NCBI GenBank assembly: GCA_034429275.1
Contig: DAOUFU010000167.1
Span: 1-57,763, forward strand
DNA: 57,763 nt
Source of the DNA: DAOUFU01 sp034429275
GTDB taxonomy: Bacteria; Chloroflexota; Anaerolineae; Aggregatilineales; Aggregatilineaceae
Reading direction: 5' to 3'
The first letter of the stretch is position 1. Each line of letters begins with the position of its first letter. The notes beneath the pieces were generated by a model. That model did not search any database. It was not told the origin of the DNA and saw nothing but the letters and a program-made list of their open reading frames with translations. Positions 48,070 through 55,334 of this stretch are shown piece by piece. The position numbers and the translations under genes are program-made.

Positions 48070-50310
48070 ATGCTGCCGAACAATGCTGCTCTCCCGGTTG
48101 CCTGGTCCGCACTGCGCGATGAACTGCGCCCCGAAAAGCTGGTCTCTGCAGCAGCGGCTGGCCTGGTGACAGGCATTTCGTTGATCATGGTTTGTGTTGC
48201 CTTTGGCACCATGATTTTCTCCGGCGATCTTTCCCCCTACGTCTCCAGGGGAATCGGCTTTATGTTATTCGGGTCGGTGGTGTATGTCCTGGTCACCGCG
48301 CTGTTCAGTTCGCTCCATGCGGTGAGTTCCACGGTACAGGACAACCCGGCAGCGATCATGGCCGTGATCGCGGTTGCCATCACCGGCACCGCCGGACTCA
48401 GCCCACGAGAGAAATATGTGACCCTGGTCGCCGCGCTGACTCTAACCGCGCTCATCACTGGCATCCTATTATGGCTTCTGGGGGTATTTAAGCAAGGCAA
48501 CCTGGTGCGCTATATTCCTTACCCGGTGGTAGGTGGTTTTTTGGCGGGCGTGGGTATGCTGCTGGTACAGGGTGCGATCTCGGTGATGGCCGGGGTGAAT
48601 GTCCGCCCTACCGAGCTGGATGCCTTCACTCACGCGCGATACCTGCAAAAGTGGCTGCCGGGCATGATATTCGCCGTGTTGACCCTGCTTGCGCTGCGGC
48701 GATTCAATCATTCACTGCTCCTGCCGGGCATCCTGGTCGGCGCGGTGGTGGTGTTCTACCTGGTGCTGCTCGTCACGGGCACGTCCATCGCGGAGGCTAA
48801 AGCCGAGGGCTGGCTGCTCGACTCATTCCCCAAGACACAGGGCGGCCTGTGGAAGCCGATCAGTCTGGCAGATTGGCAGGATGTGCAGTGGTCTGTGCTG
48901 GGTCGCCAGGTGGGCAACTTTGCCGCCATTGTGATCACCAGCGTGATCGCACTGCTGCTCAATGCCACCGGTTTTGAACTCGCCTCGCGACAGGATGGCG
49001 ATCTCAACCGCGAGCTAAAGGTCGCCGGGCTGACTAACGTGATCGCCGGATTGGGCGGCGGCCTGGTGGGTTATCTTGGACTCGGCCCGTCGGTGCTGTC
49101 CTACCGCATCGCCGGGCGTGCACGGCTGCCCGGTGTGATCGCAGCGATCCTGGTGGGCGTGGTGCTGGTGATAGGCGGATCGCTGCTGGCCTATTTCCCC
49201 AAACCGGTACTGGGCGGGCTGTTATTCTTGCTCGGCCTGGATTTCCTGGTGACATGGCTGGTCGATACACGAGCCACACTGCCGCTGATGGATTACCTGA
49301 TCGTGATCGTGATCCTGGCCGTGATCAACCTGGTGGGTTTCCTGGAAGGGATCGGCGTGGGTATCGTGGTGGCCAGTGTGATGTTCATTGTCAGCTACAG
49401 CCGGATTGGGGTGATTCGGCGCGCGTTTTCCGGCGCACATTTTCGGAGCAGCGTGGTGCGCCCGGCGGCTCACGAACAGGCCTTGACCGAGATGGGCGAT
49501 TGGATCCAGATTTTCAAGCTGCAAGGATTCCTGTTCTTCGGGACGGCCAACCGCCTGCTGGAGCAGGCCCGCGCCCGCCTGTGTATGCCGGGTCATCCGT
49601 GCTTGCTGGTCATCGATTTCCAGATGGTCAGCGGGCTGGATTCATCGGCAGTGTTGAGCTTCGCCAAGATGCGCCAGCTTGCCCAGACGAACGGGGCAGT
49701 GTTGTGCTTCAGCCACCTGTCGCCCACAGTCCACAGGCAGCTAGCACGCGAAGTCTTTCAGGGCAGCGAAGACCCGGTCTGCCGCGTCTTTCCCGATCTC
49801 GATCACGCGGTGGAATGGTGCGAGAACCAGGTGCTCGACTCGCTACACAGCACCGGCACCCTGCAGCCCCTGCAAACCCTCCGCGATCGACTGGTGGAGC
49901 AGCTTCATAGTGCTGAATATGCCGACATCTTGATGCACTACCTCGAACGCCAGGATGTCGGCGCGCAGCACGTCCTGACCCGCCAGGGCGACCCGCCGCG
50001 CGGACTGTTCTTCATTGAGCACGGGCAGATCACCATCCAGCTTGAGCGAAAAGACGCGCCGCCGCTTCGCCTGCGCAAGATGAGCAGTGGGACTATTGTG
50101 GGCGAGATGGGCTTTTACCTGAACCAGCCTGCCAGTGCCACCGTGATCACCGACCAGCCCGGCACCATCTACCACCTGTCGCCGGACGCATTAAAACGGC
50201 TTCCCGACGAGCATCCCGATGTGGCGACCGCGTTTCACGCATCGATGGCCGGGTTCATGGCCGAACGGCTGACTCAGACGACTCGCACGCTGCGCACCCT
50301 GGCCGATTGA
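48070..50310 (+). CDS. SulP-family anion transporter with STAS and cNMP-binding domains
   Basis: A 746-residue protein. Residues about 25-440 are the SulP membrane domain (LVTGISLIMVCVAFGTMIFSG, GVFKQGNLVRYIPYPVVGGFLAG in parts, LGFELASRQDGDLNREL-like ATGFELASRQDGDLN). A STAS domain (about 465-570) has IDFQMVSGLDSSAVLSF. A C-terminal cyclic-nucleotide-binding-type domain (about 610-735) has VLTRQGDPPRGLFFIEHGQITI and GTIVGEMGFYLNQPASATV. It probably moves sulfate, bicarbonate or another anion, with the last domain as a regulatory sensor. ATG 48070 was chosen because GAAAGG lies 9 nt upstream; ATG 48061 is directly on that box. A TATACT box is present at 48024. Confidence 0.88.
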   Translation: MLPNNAALPVAWSALRDELRPEKLVSAAAAGLVTGISLIMVCVAFGTMIFSGDLSPYVSRGIGFMLFGSVVYVLVTALFSSLHAVSSTVQDNPAAIMAVIAVAITGTAGLSPREKYVTLVAALTLTALITGILLWLLGVFKQGNLVRYIPYPVVGGFLAGVGMLLVQGAISVMAGVNVRPTELDAFTHARYLQKWLPGMIFAVLTLLALRRFNHSLLLPGILVGAVVVFYLVLLVTGTSIAEAKAEGWLLDSFPKTQGGLWKPISLADWQDVQWSVLGRQVGNFAAIVITSVIALLLNATGFELASRQDGDLNRELKVAGLTNVIAGLGGGLVGYLGLGPSVLSYRIAGRARLPGVIAAILVGVVLVIGGSLLAYFPKPVLGGLLFLLGLDFLVTWLVDTRATLPLMDYLIVIVILAVINLVGFLEGIGVGIVVASVMFIVSYSRIGVIRRAFSGAHFRSSVVRPAAHEQALTEMGDWIQIFKLQGFLFFGTANRLLEQARARLCMPGHPCLLVIDFQMVSGLDSSAVLSFAKMRQLAQTNGAVLCFSHLSPTVHRQLAREVFQGSEDPVCRVFPDLDHAVEWCENQVLDSLHSTGTLQPLQTLRDRLVEQLHSAEYADILMHYLERQDVGAQHVLTRQGDPPRGLFFIEHGQITIQLERKDAPPLRLRKMSSGTIVGEMGFYLNQPASATVITDQPGTIYHLSPDALKRLPDEHPDVATAFHASMAGFMAERLTQTTRTLRTLAD

Positions 50311-50326
50311 CCGGCGCAGTCACTGA

Positions 50327-50503
50327 TCATTGCTGCTGGCGGCTGGCAATGAATCCGCCGTAGAGAGCGCCGAGTGCCAGCCCGATGCCGATGCCCAGGG
50401 CCACGTTGCCGATCGCCACACCGACTCCTGCGCCCAGGGCCAGCCCGATGCCGATCCAGGTTGCCAATGCTGCATTCTTGTCTTGCGGTTTTTGTTGTCC
50501 CAT
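50327..50503 (-). CDS. 58-residue Gly-rich membrane protein
   Basis: The gene is too short for a 60-residue cutoff. It begins MGQQKPQDKNAALATW and continues with two Gly/Ala-rich hydrophobic segments built from repeated GIGLALGAG, GVAIGN and GIGIGLALGA, ending in IASRQQQ. Such glycine-zipper-like proteins resemble small inner-membrane proteins. A GGAAG box lies 11 nt upstream of ATG 50503. A longer ORF in the other frame (50320-50541) has unfavourable Trp/Ser-rich composition and is a shadow. It is convergent with the SulP gene. Confidence 0.7.
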   Translation of the reverse strand: MGQQKPQDKNAALATWIGIGLALGAGVGVAIGNVALGIGIGLALGALYGGFIASRQQQ

Positions 50504-50639
50504 GACGATTCGTCTTCCAGGATAGGTGAAAAAGCGTGCACGAACTATACTGATCTCACCGGTCTCTCGCTGTTCTAAACGTTATACGGCTGCCTCTGGC
50601 AAACGTTGTATCCGGTTCGTCTCCGGGGAGCGCTGTCCC

Positions 50640-50969
50640 ATGCAGATCACGAATATCCCGTTTGGCATCACCGATTGGTCCACTGTTGAGCCGACCGAAC
50701 ATTCTGGCATCACCGGCAAAGCGATCTGGCGCACCCGGCAGTTTGGCGATATCCGGGTGCGTATGGTGGAATACACACCCGGCTACGTGGCCGATCACTG
50801 GTGCGAGAAAGGGCACATCCTGCTGTGCCTGGAAGGTCGGCTGGAAACCGAGCTGGCCGACGGTCGGACGTTTGTCCTGACGCCGGGTGTCAGCTACCAG
50901 GTAGCCGATCATGCCGAGCCACACCGGTCTTCGGCCCCCATCGGCGCGAAGCTGTTCATCGTGGATTGA
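50640..50969 (+). CDS. Cupin-fold protein with DHCW-type motif
   Basis: A 109-residue single-domain cupin: VEYTPGYVADHWCEKGHILLC is the first cupin motif (with DHWC), LEGRLETEL follows, and TPGVSYQVADHAEPHRS contains the second-motif histidines. The DHWC sequence matches the small DHCW-motif cupin group of unknown function. ATG 50640 follows GGGGAG by about 9 nt. Its stop codon is 3 bp from the convergent ABC-F stop codon. Confidence 0.85.
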   Translation: MQITNIPFGITDWSTVEPTEHSGITGKAIWRTRQFGDIRVRMVEYTPGYVADHWCEKGHILLCLEGRLETELADGRTFVLTPGVSYQVADHAEPHRSSAPIGAKLFIVD

Positions 50970-50972
50970 TGA

Positions 50973-52634
50973 TCACCTCCGCGCCGGTTGGTGGTGGCTG
51001 ACACTGTGCAGATAGTCGGTGTAGCCGCCGGGGTAGGTATGCAGCCGCCCATCGCCCAGGACCTCGACGCGATCAACCACCTGGTCGATAAAGTAGCGAT
51101 CGTGGGAGATGACCAGCACTGCGCCGTTGAACTCGTCGAGTACCTGTTCCAGCACTTCCATTGAAGGGATGTCCAGGTTGTTGGTGGGTTCGTCCAGCAG
51201 CAGCAGGTTCGGGCGCTGAAGCATCAGGCAGGCAAGCTGCAGGCGGCTGCGCTCGCCCCCGCTCATAGAGCGAATCGGCTGGCGCACCTGTTCATAGGTG
51301 AACAGGAATTTGAGCAGAAACGCCACGGCGTCCCCTTCGCTCTTGGGAGCCGCATCGCGCACAAGGTCGAGCGGCGTGCGGTCCAGCCAGGCGGCGAGTG
51401 TCTGGTGTTCCTGCGAATAGTACCCGATCTGCGTGCTCGGCCCGGTGATGATCTCGCCTTCCATCGGGTTCAGTTCCCCCAAGATCAGGCGGAACAGCAC
51501 CGATTTGCCCGATCCGTTGGGGCCGAGCAGACCCACACGTTCGCCATGCCTCACCAGCAGGTTCACATCAAGCAGCAGCAGGTCGTCGCCGAAGGCCATG
51601 CTCAGGTTCCTGATCTCCAGCGCCTTGGTGCTGCCGCGCCACCCTTCGATCTGCAGTTCCATGCGGCGAGCCTCGGTGACCTTTTCGATGATCTCGCCGT
51701 TGGCCTCCATCCGGTCGAGCATTTTGCGACGGCTGCGCGCCTGCTTGATATGCCGTTCGTTCACCACGATGCTGGCCCACTGTTCGAAGCGGCGGATGGC
51801 CGCCTCGATCCGCGCGATCTCTTTCTGCTGCGCGGAATACAGCGCTTGCTGGCGCAGCCGCCGAAGCTCACATTCGGTAGCATAGGCGCTGTAGTTGCCG
51901 GGGTACAGCGTGATCTGCCCCCGATCCAGTTCGGCAATCTGGGTGGCAACCTCGTCCAGCAGGTAGCGGTCGTGCGAGATGATGACAACCGCGCCGCGAT
52001 AATCGCGGATGAACGATTCCAGCTGACGCTTGCCCTGCAGGTCAAGATGATTGTCCGGCTCGTCGAGCAGCAGCACATCGGGCGCTTCGATGGCGATGCG
52101 GGCCAGCATCACCAGCTTCTTCTGGCCGCCGCTGAGGATTTGCGTGGGTAGATCAAGATCGCGCGGGCCGAACCCTAGGCGGCGCAGCAGATCGCGCACC
52201 ATGTTGGCGTGACCCGGCCCGCCTGCGTTGTCATACGCTTCCAGCACCTTTTCCTGGCGCTCCAGCACGCGCGCGAGGGAATCCGGCTCATTGTAGACGT
52301 GCGGATCGGCCAGTTGTGCCTCGATGTGCCGGAGTTCCTGGTCGATCTTTTCCAGGCGAGCGGGCAGGATCATGGCCTCTTCCAGCACGGTCCGCCCCGG
52401 CGCCAACACCACGTCTTGGGGCAGATAGCCCACCGTGATCCCGCGCGCGCGGACAATCGTGCCCGCGTCCGGCTGTACCAGACCCATGATGGCCTTAAAA
52501 ATGCTGGACTTGCCCGATCCGTTAGCGCCTACCAGCCCAATCCGGTCGGCATCGCCGATGGCCCAGGTGAGGTCATGGAGAATCTCGCGTCCTGCAAAGT
52601 TGACGGTCAGGTGATCGATCTGTATGGCGTGCAT
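50973..52634 (-). CDS. ABC-F family ATPase
   Basis: A 553-residue protein with two ABC domains and no membrane segments, the ABC-F layout. Domain 1: Walker A LVGANGSGKSS, signature ILSGGQKKLV, Walker B VLLLDEPDNHLD. The linker (about 250-310) is helical and basic (NERHIKQARSRRKMLDR), as in ribosome-binding ABC-F proteins. Domain 2: Walker A LLGPNGSGKSV, signature SMSGGERSRLQLA, Walker B LLLLDEPTNNLD. These proteins bind the ribosomal E site, either as housekeeping translation factors (EttA, Uup) or to displace antibiotics. ATG 52634 follows GAGGAG. The leader carries an attenuator-like arrangement, which argues for control by translation or antibiotics. I cannot tell the subclass from sequence. 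Confidence 0.9.
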   Translation of the reverse strand: MHAIQIDHLTVNFAGREILHDLTWAIGDADRIGLVGANGSGKSSIFKAIMGLVQPDAGTIVRARGITVGYLPQDVVLAPGRTVLEEAMILPARLEKIDQELRHIEAQLADPHVYNEPDSLARVLERQEKVLEAYDNAGGPGHANMVRDLLRRLGFGPRDLDLPTQILSGGQKKLVMLARIAIEAPDVLLLDEPDNHLDLQGKRQLESFIRDYRGAVVIISHDRYLLDEVATQIAELDRGQITLYPGNYSAYATECELRRLRQQALYSAQQKEIARIEAAIRRFEQWASIVVNERHIKQARSRRKMLDRMEANGEIIEKVTEARRMELQIEGWRGSTKALEIRNLSMAFGDDLLLLDVNLLVRHGERVGLLGPNGSGKSVLFRLILGELNPMEGEIITGPSTQIGYYSQEHQTLAAWLDRTPLDLVRDAAPKSEGDAVAFLLKFLFTYEQVRQPIRSMSGGERSRLQLACLMLQRPNLLLLDEPTNNLDIPSMEVLEQVLDEFNGAVLVISHDRYFIDQVVDRVEVLGDGRLHTYPGGYTDYLHSVSHHQPARR

Positions 52635-52672
52635 GGTGCTCCTCGTGAACTGCATCAGGCGGACAAGCCGGG

Positions 52673-52710
52673 AATCAAAACGGCCCTGGAAAAAAAGCGC
52701 CCAGGGCCGT
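52673..52710 (-). terminator. Terminator hairpin in the ABC-F leader (attenuator candidate)
   Basis: On the minus strand ACGGCCCTGG (52710-52701) pairs perfectly with CCAGGGCCGT (52689-52680), followed by TTTGATT. The loop carries seven T. It lies 46 nt upstream of the ABC-F start and downstream of the leader ORFs. Confidence 0.7.
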
Positions 52711-52735
52711 AGATATTATCACTTCTATTACACGA

Positions 52736-52753
52736 TCAATGGGCGCGAGTCAT
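52736..52753 (-). CDS. Very short second leader ORF
   Basis: ATG 52753 shares its A with the stop of the first leader ORF (TGATG) and encodes five residues (MTRAH) before TGA. It is plausible only as part of the leader; it may be chance. Confidence 0.25.
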   Translation of the reverse strand: MTRAH

Positions 52754-52821
52754 CACGGAGCGCCCTCTCCAGATGCCATCATGGCCAGTGAAAGTACGGT
52801 CAACCATCCATAGTACATCAT
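52753..52821 (-). CDS. Near-leaderless leader ORF of 22 residues
   Basis: ATG 52821 lies 9 nt after a TATAAT box (52836-52831) and so at or 2-4 nt after the expected transcription start. The ORF begins MMYYGWLTVLSLA and ends SGEGAP before TGA at 52755-52753. It lies upstream of a terminator hairpin and the ABC-F gene, matching the architecture of leader peptides that control resistance genes by ribosome stalling. It has no family match that I recognise. Confidence 0.5.
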   Translation of the reverse strand: MMYYGWLTVLSLAMMASGEGAP

Positions 52822-52830
52822 AGTGGGCCG

Positions 52831-52839
52831 ATTATAGCA
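52831..52839 (-). promoter_or_regulatory. Extended -10 promoter of the ABC-F leader
   Basis: On the minus strand TGCTATAAT is a TGn-extended -10 box. It lies 6 nt inside the gap after the deacetylase-like gene's region and about 200 nt upstream of the ABC-F start codon. The -35 region (TATCGC) is poor, as is usual for extended -10 promoters. Confidence 0.55.
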
Positions 52840-52867
52840 GCAGGCGCACACTCGCGATAGTGCGAGA

Positions 52868-53638
52868 TCAACGCATTGGGGGGCCAAGTCGTGGGCGAAC
52901 GCGCAGCCAGGATTTCACCACGCGCCCGATCCGGTTGCGCGCGCGGTAGAACTGGGCCTGGGGCAGCGTGGCGAACCACTGGTGCGGGTGGAAGTTGATG
53001 ACCACGCCCTCGCGCGTTATGGCGCGCAGGATGGCGGGCATCGCGGTAGGCTCGCCGGATGCCCCGCGCCGGTAACCGTCATAGCGCCGCCAGCGCCACA
53101 GCGCATCGGAGATATACACGACTCGCGAGAAGTCCACGCTGAGTGTGGTTTCGCCGAGCAATCCGCTTTTCTGCCACAGGTCGGGCTGCAAGGTGAACAG
53201 GTCGAAATTGGCCTGGTAGGTGGGGGCGACGGGCTGGCTGCCATGTGCGGCAGCCGTGGTGACAGCGAACCCTTCGGCGCGCAGTTCGTCCAGGTGGCGC
53301 AGAAACAGGTCGGCAGCAGCCCGCACATCGCCCCCGCAGGTGTCGAGCGTCTCGAAATGGTACCCGATCTCGTGGCCGAGGTCCTCAATGGCGTGCATGG
53401 CGGCGAGCGGAAATCCTTCGACGTGGCGGCGGAAGTAGAACGAACCGCGCAGGCCATGTTCTGCCGCGATCCGCGCCAGGGCCAGGGCGTGCGCTTCGCG
53501 GTAATCCACATCCAGCCGCAGCACGACGAACGGCGGCAAAGGATCGCGGGCGGCCAGGTAGTCCGCGACGGTGAAGACCGGGCGGCGGGCGGCATGATCG
53601 CAAAACCGCGCGAATTCGCCCCATGTGAATGCCTGCAC
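52868..53638 (-). CDS. Polysaccharide-deacetylase-like protein
   Basis: A 256-residue protein. The metal-binding Asp pair lies in VLRLDVDYRE and the second motif in GHEIGYHFETLDT; the C-terminal VVINFHPHQWFA supplies the usual catalytic-region His. The family removes acetyl groups from cell-wall or extracellular glycans. There is no signal peptide. The start is GTG 53638 with GGGGAG 8 nt upstream. In-frame GTG 53647 and ATG 53686 are alternatives; the latter overlaps a TATGCT box and would lack a leader. Confidence 0.75.
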   Translation of the reverse strand: MQAFTWGEFARFCDHAARRPVFTVADYLAARDPLPPFVVLRLDVDYREAHALALARIAAEHGLRGSFYFRRHVEGFPLAAMHAIEDLGHEIGYHFETLDTCGGDVRAAADLFLRHLDELRAEGFAVTTAAAHGSQPVAPTYQANFDLFTLQPDLWQKSGLLGETTLSVDFSRVVYISDALWRWRRYDGYRRGASGEPTAMPAILRAITREGVVINFHPHQWFATLPQAQFYRARNRIGRVVKSWLRVRPRLGPPMR

Positions 53639-53807
53639 GCTGCACACTCCCCAACAATGGGCGTCTGAGTCCCTCCAGCATAGCATACCGTGCGCGCCGC
53701 GCCAGCACGGAGGTGTATTTCAGTTGAGTTCACGGGGTGAGGCCGGTTGACGGATGGAGTGCGGCCACCTTGGACTTTTGTGAGATGCACCCCAGCACGG
53801 AATCACA

Positions 53808-53870
53808 TTGACAAAACTAGTCACTCAGTGTATAGTTTCGTTCATCGAAAATTATCCACCCGGTGACTAG
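53808..53870 (+). promoter_or_regulatory. PadR promoter with inverted-repeat operator
   Basis: TTGACA (53808-53813), a 17-bp spacer and TATAGT (53831-53836) form a near-consensus promoter. The inverted repeat CTAGTCAC (53817-53824, inside the spacer) / GTGACTAG (53863-53870, just before the start codon) is separated by 38 bp; CACTCAGTG in the spacer is itself a palindrome. Both half-sites are well placed for autorepression. Confidence 0.7.
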
Positions 53871-53874
53871 GTTT

Positions 53875-54489
53875 ATGTCGGTCAAAAATGCGCTGCTCGC
53901 GCTGCTTTATCAACGCCCCATGCACGGTTACGAGTTGGGAAAACAGCTCAAGTTGACCGTTCATGCCGATTGGGATGTGAAACCGGGGCAGATTGCCAGC
54001 ACGCTGGCCCGCCTCCGTGATGCTGCGCTGGTCGAGTGTGAGGTCGAAGCGACGGACGACGCGCCGGATCGCAAGGTCTACAGCCTGACCGCCGAAGGTC
54101 ACGAAGAACTGCGCCGCTGGTATCTCACTCCCGAAGTGCGCGATTATCGCCTGGGAGACGAGTTTTATATCAAGCTGGTGCTCAGCCTGGTCAGCGGCCC
54201 CGTCAACCCCGAACAGGTGCTGATGGTCCAGCGCCGCGAACTGTACCAGCAGCTTCACGAAGTGACCGAAATGCGCCGTCAGGCCGATCCGCAGACACAG
54301 CTTCCCTGGCTGATGCTGCTCGACAGCGCCGTGATGCATCTCGAAGCTGACCTGCGCTGGATCGAAATGTGCCAGGCGCGCCTGCCCGACCTCAAGCGGT
54401 ACGATCCCCCGCCTCCGGTCCCCAAACCGCGCGGACGGCCCAGGCGCAGGGTGGAGCAACAAGAACCGGTGCTGCCTTCGGGCGATTAA
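53875..54489 (+). CDS. PadR-family regulator with AT-hook-like tail
   Basis: A 204-residue regulator. The N-terminal winged helix has the PadR pattern: LLALLYQRPMHGYELGKQL, PGQIASTLARLRDAALV and KVYSLTAEGHEELRRW. A helical C-terminal dimer domain (LVQRRELYQQLHEVTEMRR-like) follows. The last 30 residues are Pro/Arg-rich with PRGRPRRR, an AT-hook-like core. ATG 53875 is preferred; GTG 53863 is in frame but lies in the operator repeat. The ABC transporter genes start 90 bp downstream, so the transporter is the likely target. It is likely autoregulated. Confidence 0.88.
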   Translation: MSVKNALLALLYQRPMHGYELGKQLKLTVHADWDVKPGQIASTLARLRDAALVECEVEATDDAPDRKVYSLTAEGHEELRRWYLTPEVRDYRLGDEFYIKLVLSLVSGPVNPEQVLMVQRRELYQQLHEVTEMRRQADPQTQLPWLMLLDSAVMHLEADLRWIEMCQARLPDLKRYDPPPPVPKPRGRPRRRVEQQEPVLPSGD

Positions 54490-54579
54490 GTCCTTCCGCA
54501 CATCATCTGGGCCATCATTCCCAGGGCGAATACGTTTCGCGCTCGTTTTCCTTCCATTGAGAGAAAGTGAAGCCAAGCC

Positions 54580-55320
54580 ATGCCAGTCGTACGAACCGAA
54601 TCATTGACCAAAATCTACGGCGATGCTACCCGGCAGGTGCGCGCGCTGGATAACGTCTCGTTTTCCATCGAGGCGGGCGAATTTGTCGCCATCATGGGGC
54701 CGAGCGGTTCCGGCAAGAGCACGCTGCTGTACCTGTTGGGTGGGTTGGAAACGCCGACCAGCGGCCAGGTGTGGATCAACCAGACCGACCTCAGCGCGAT
54801 GGATGACAACGCGCTGTCGCAACTGCGCCGCCGGCAGATCGGGTTTGTGTTCCAGTTCTTCAACCTGATCCCGGTGCTGACCGCACAGGAAAATGTCGCG
54901 ATGCCGCTCATCCTGGATGGGATGCCGCGCAACGCCGCCACCCAACAGGCCGATCTCGCGCTGGACCGGGTGGGACTGGCCGGACGCAAACTGCACCGCC
55001 CCCTGGAGCTTTCGGGCGGGGAACAGCAGCGCGTCGCCATTGCGCGGGCGCTGGTCACCGAGCCGGCGCTGATCCTCGGCGACGAGCCAACCGGCAACCT
55101 CGACTCCCGCTCCAGCGATGAGGTGGTCGGGCTGCTGCGGAACGTGGTGGACGAGTGGGGGCGGACGCTGGTGCTGGTGACGCACGATCCGCGCATCGCT
55201 GCCCACGCCGACCGGATCATTTTCCTCAAAGATGGGCAAATTGTGGATGAAAACCGCCTCAAGGGCCAGGCCAACGCCGACCAGATTCGCGAGCAGTTGG
55301 GCCGGGTCGCTGTGAGTTAG
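54580..55320 (+). CDS. ABC exporter ATPase, MacB/LolD-like
   Basis: A 246-residue ATPase: Walker A IMGPSGSGKSTLLY, Q-loop region VFQFFNLIPVLTAQENV, signature ELSGGEQQRVAIARAL, Walker B ALILGDEPTGNLD and switch His VTHDPRIAAHAD. This exact set is typical of the LolD/MacB/FtsE type of ATPase that works with FtsX-like permeases. The permease gene begins 14 nt downstream. Start ATG 54580 follows a purine-rich GAGAGAAAG stretch. It is the first gene after the PadR regulator. Confidence 0.92.
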   Translation: MPVVRTESLTKIYGDATRQVRALDNVSFSIEAGEFVAIMGPSGSGKSTLLYLLGGLETPTSGQVWINQTDLSAMDDNALSQLRRRQIGFVFQFFNLIPVLTAQENVAMPLILDGMPRNAATQQADLALDRVGLAGRKLHRPLELSGGEQQRVAIARALVTEPALILGDEPTGNLDSRSSDEVVGLLRNVVDEWGRTLVLVTHDPRIAAHADRIIFLKDGQIVDENRLKGQANADQIREQLGRVAVS

Positions 55321-55334
55321 GGGAGGCGACAGCC

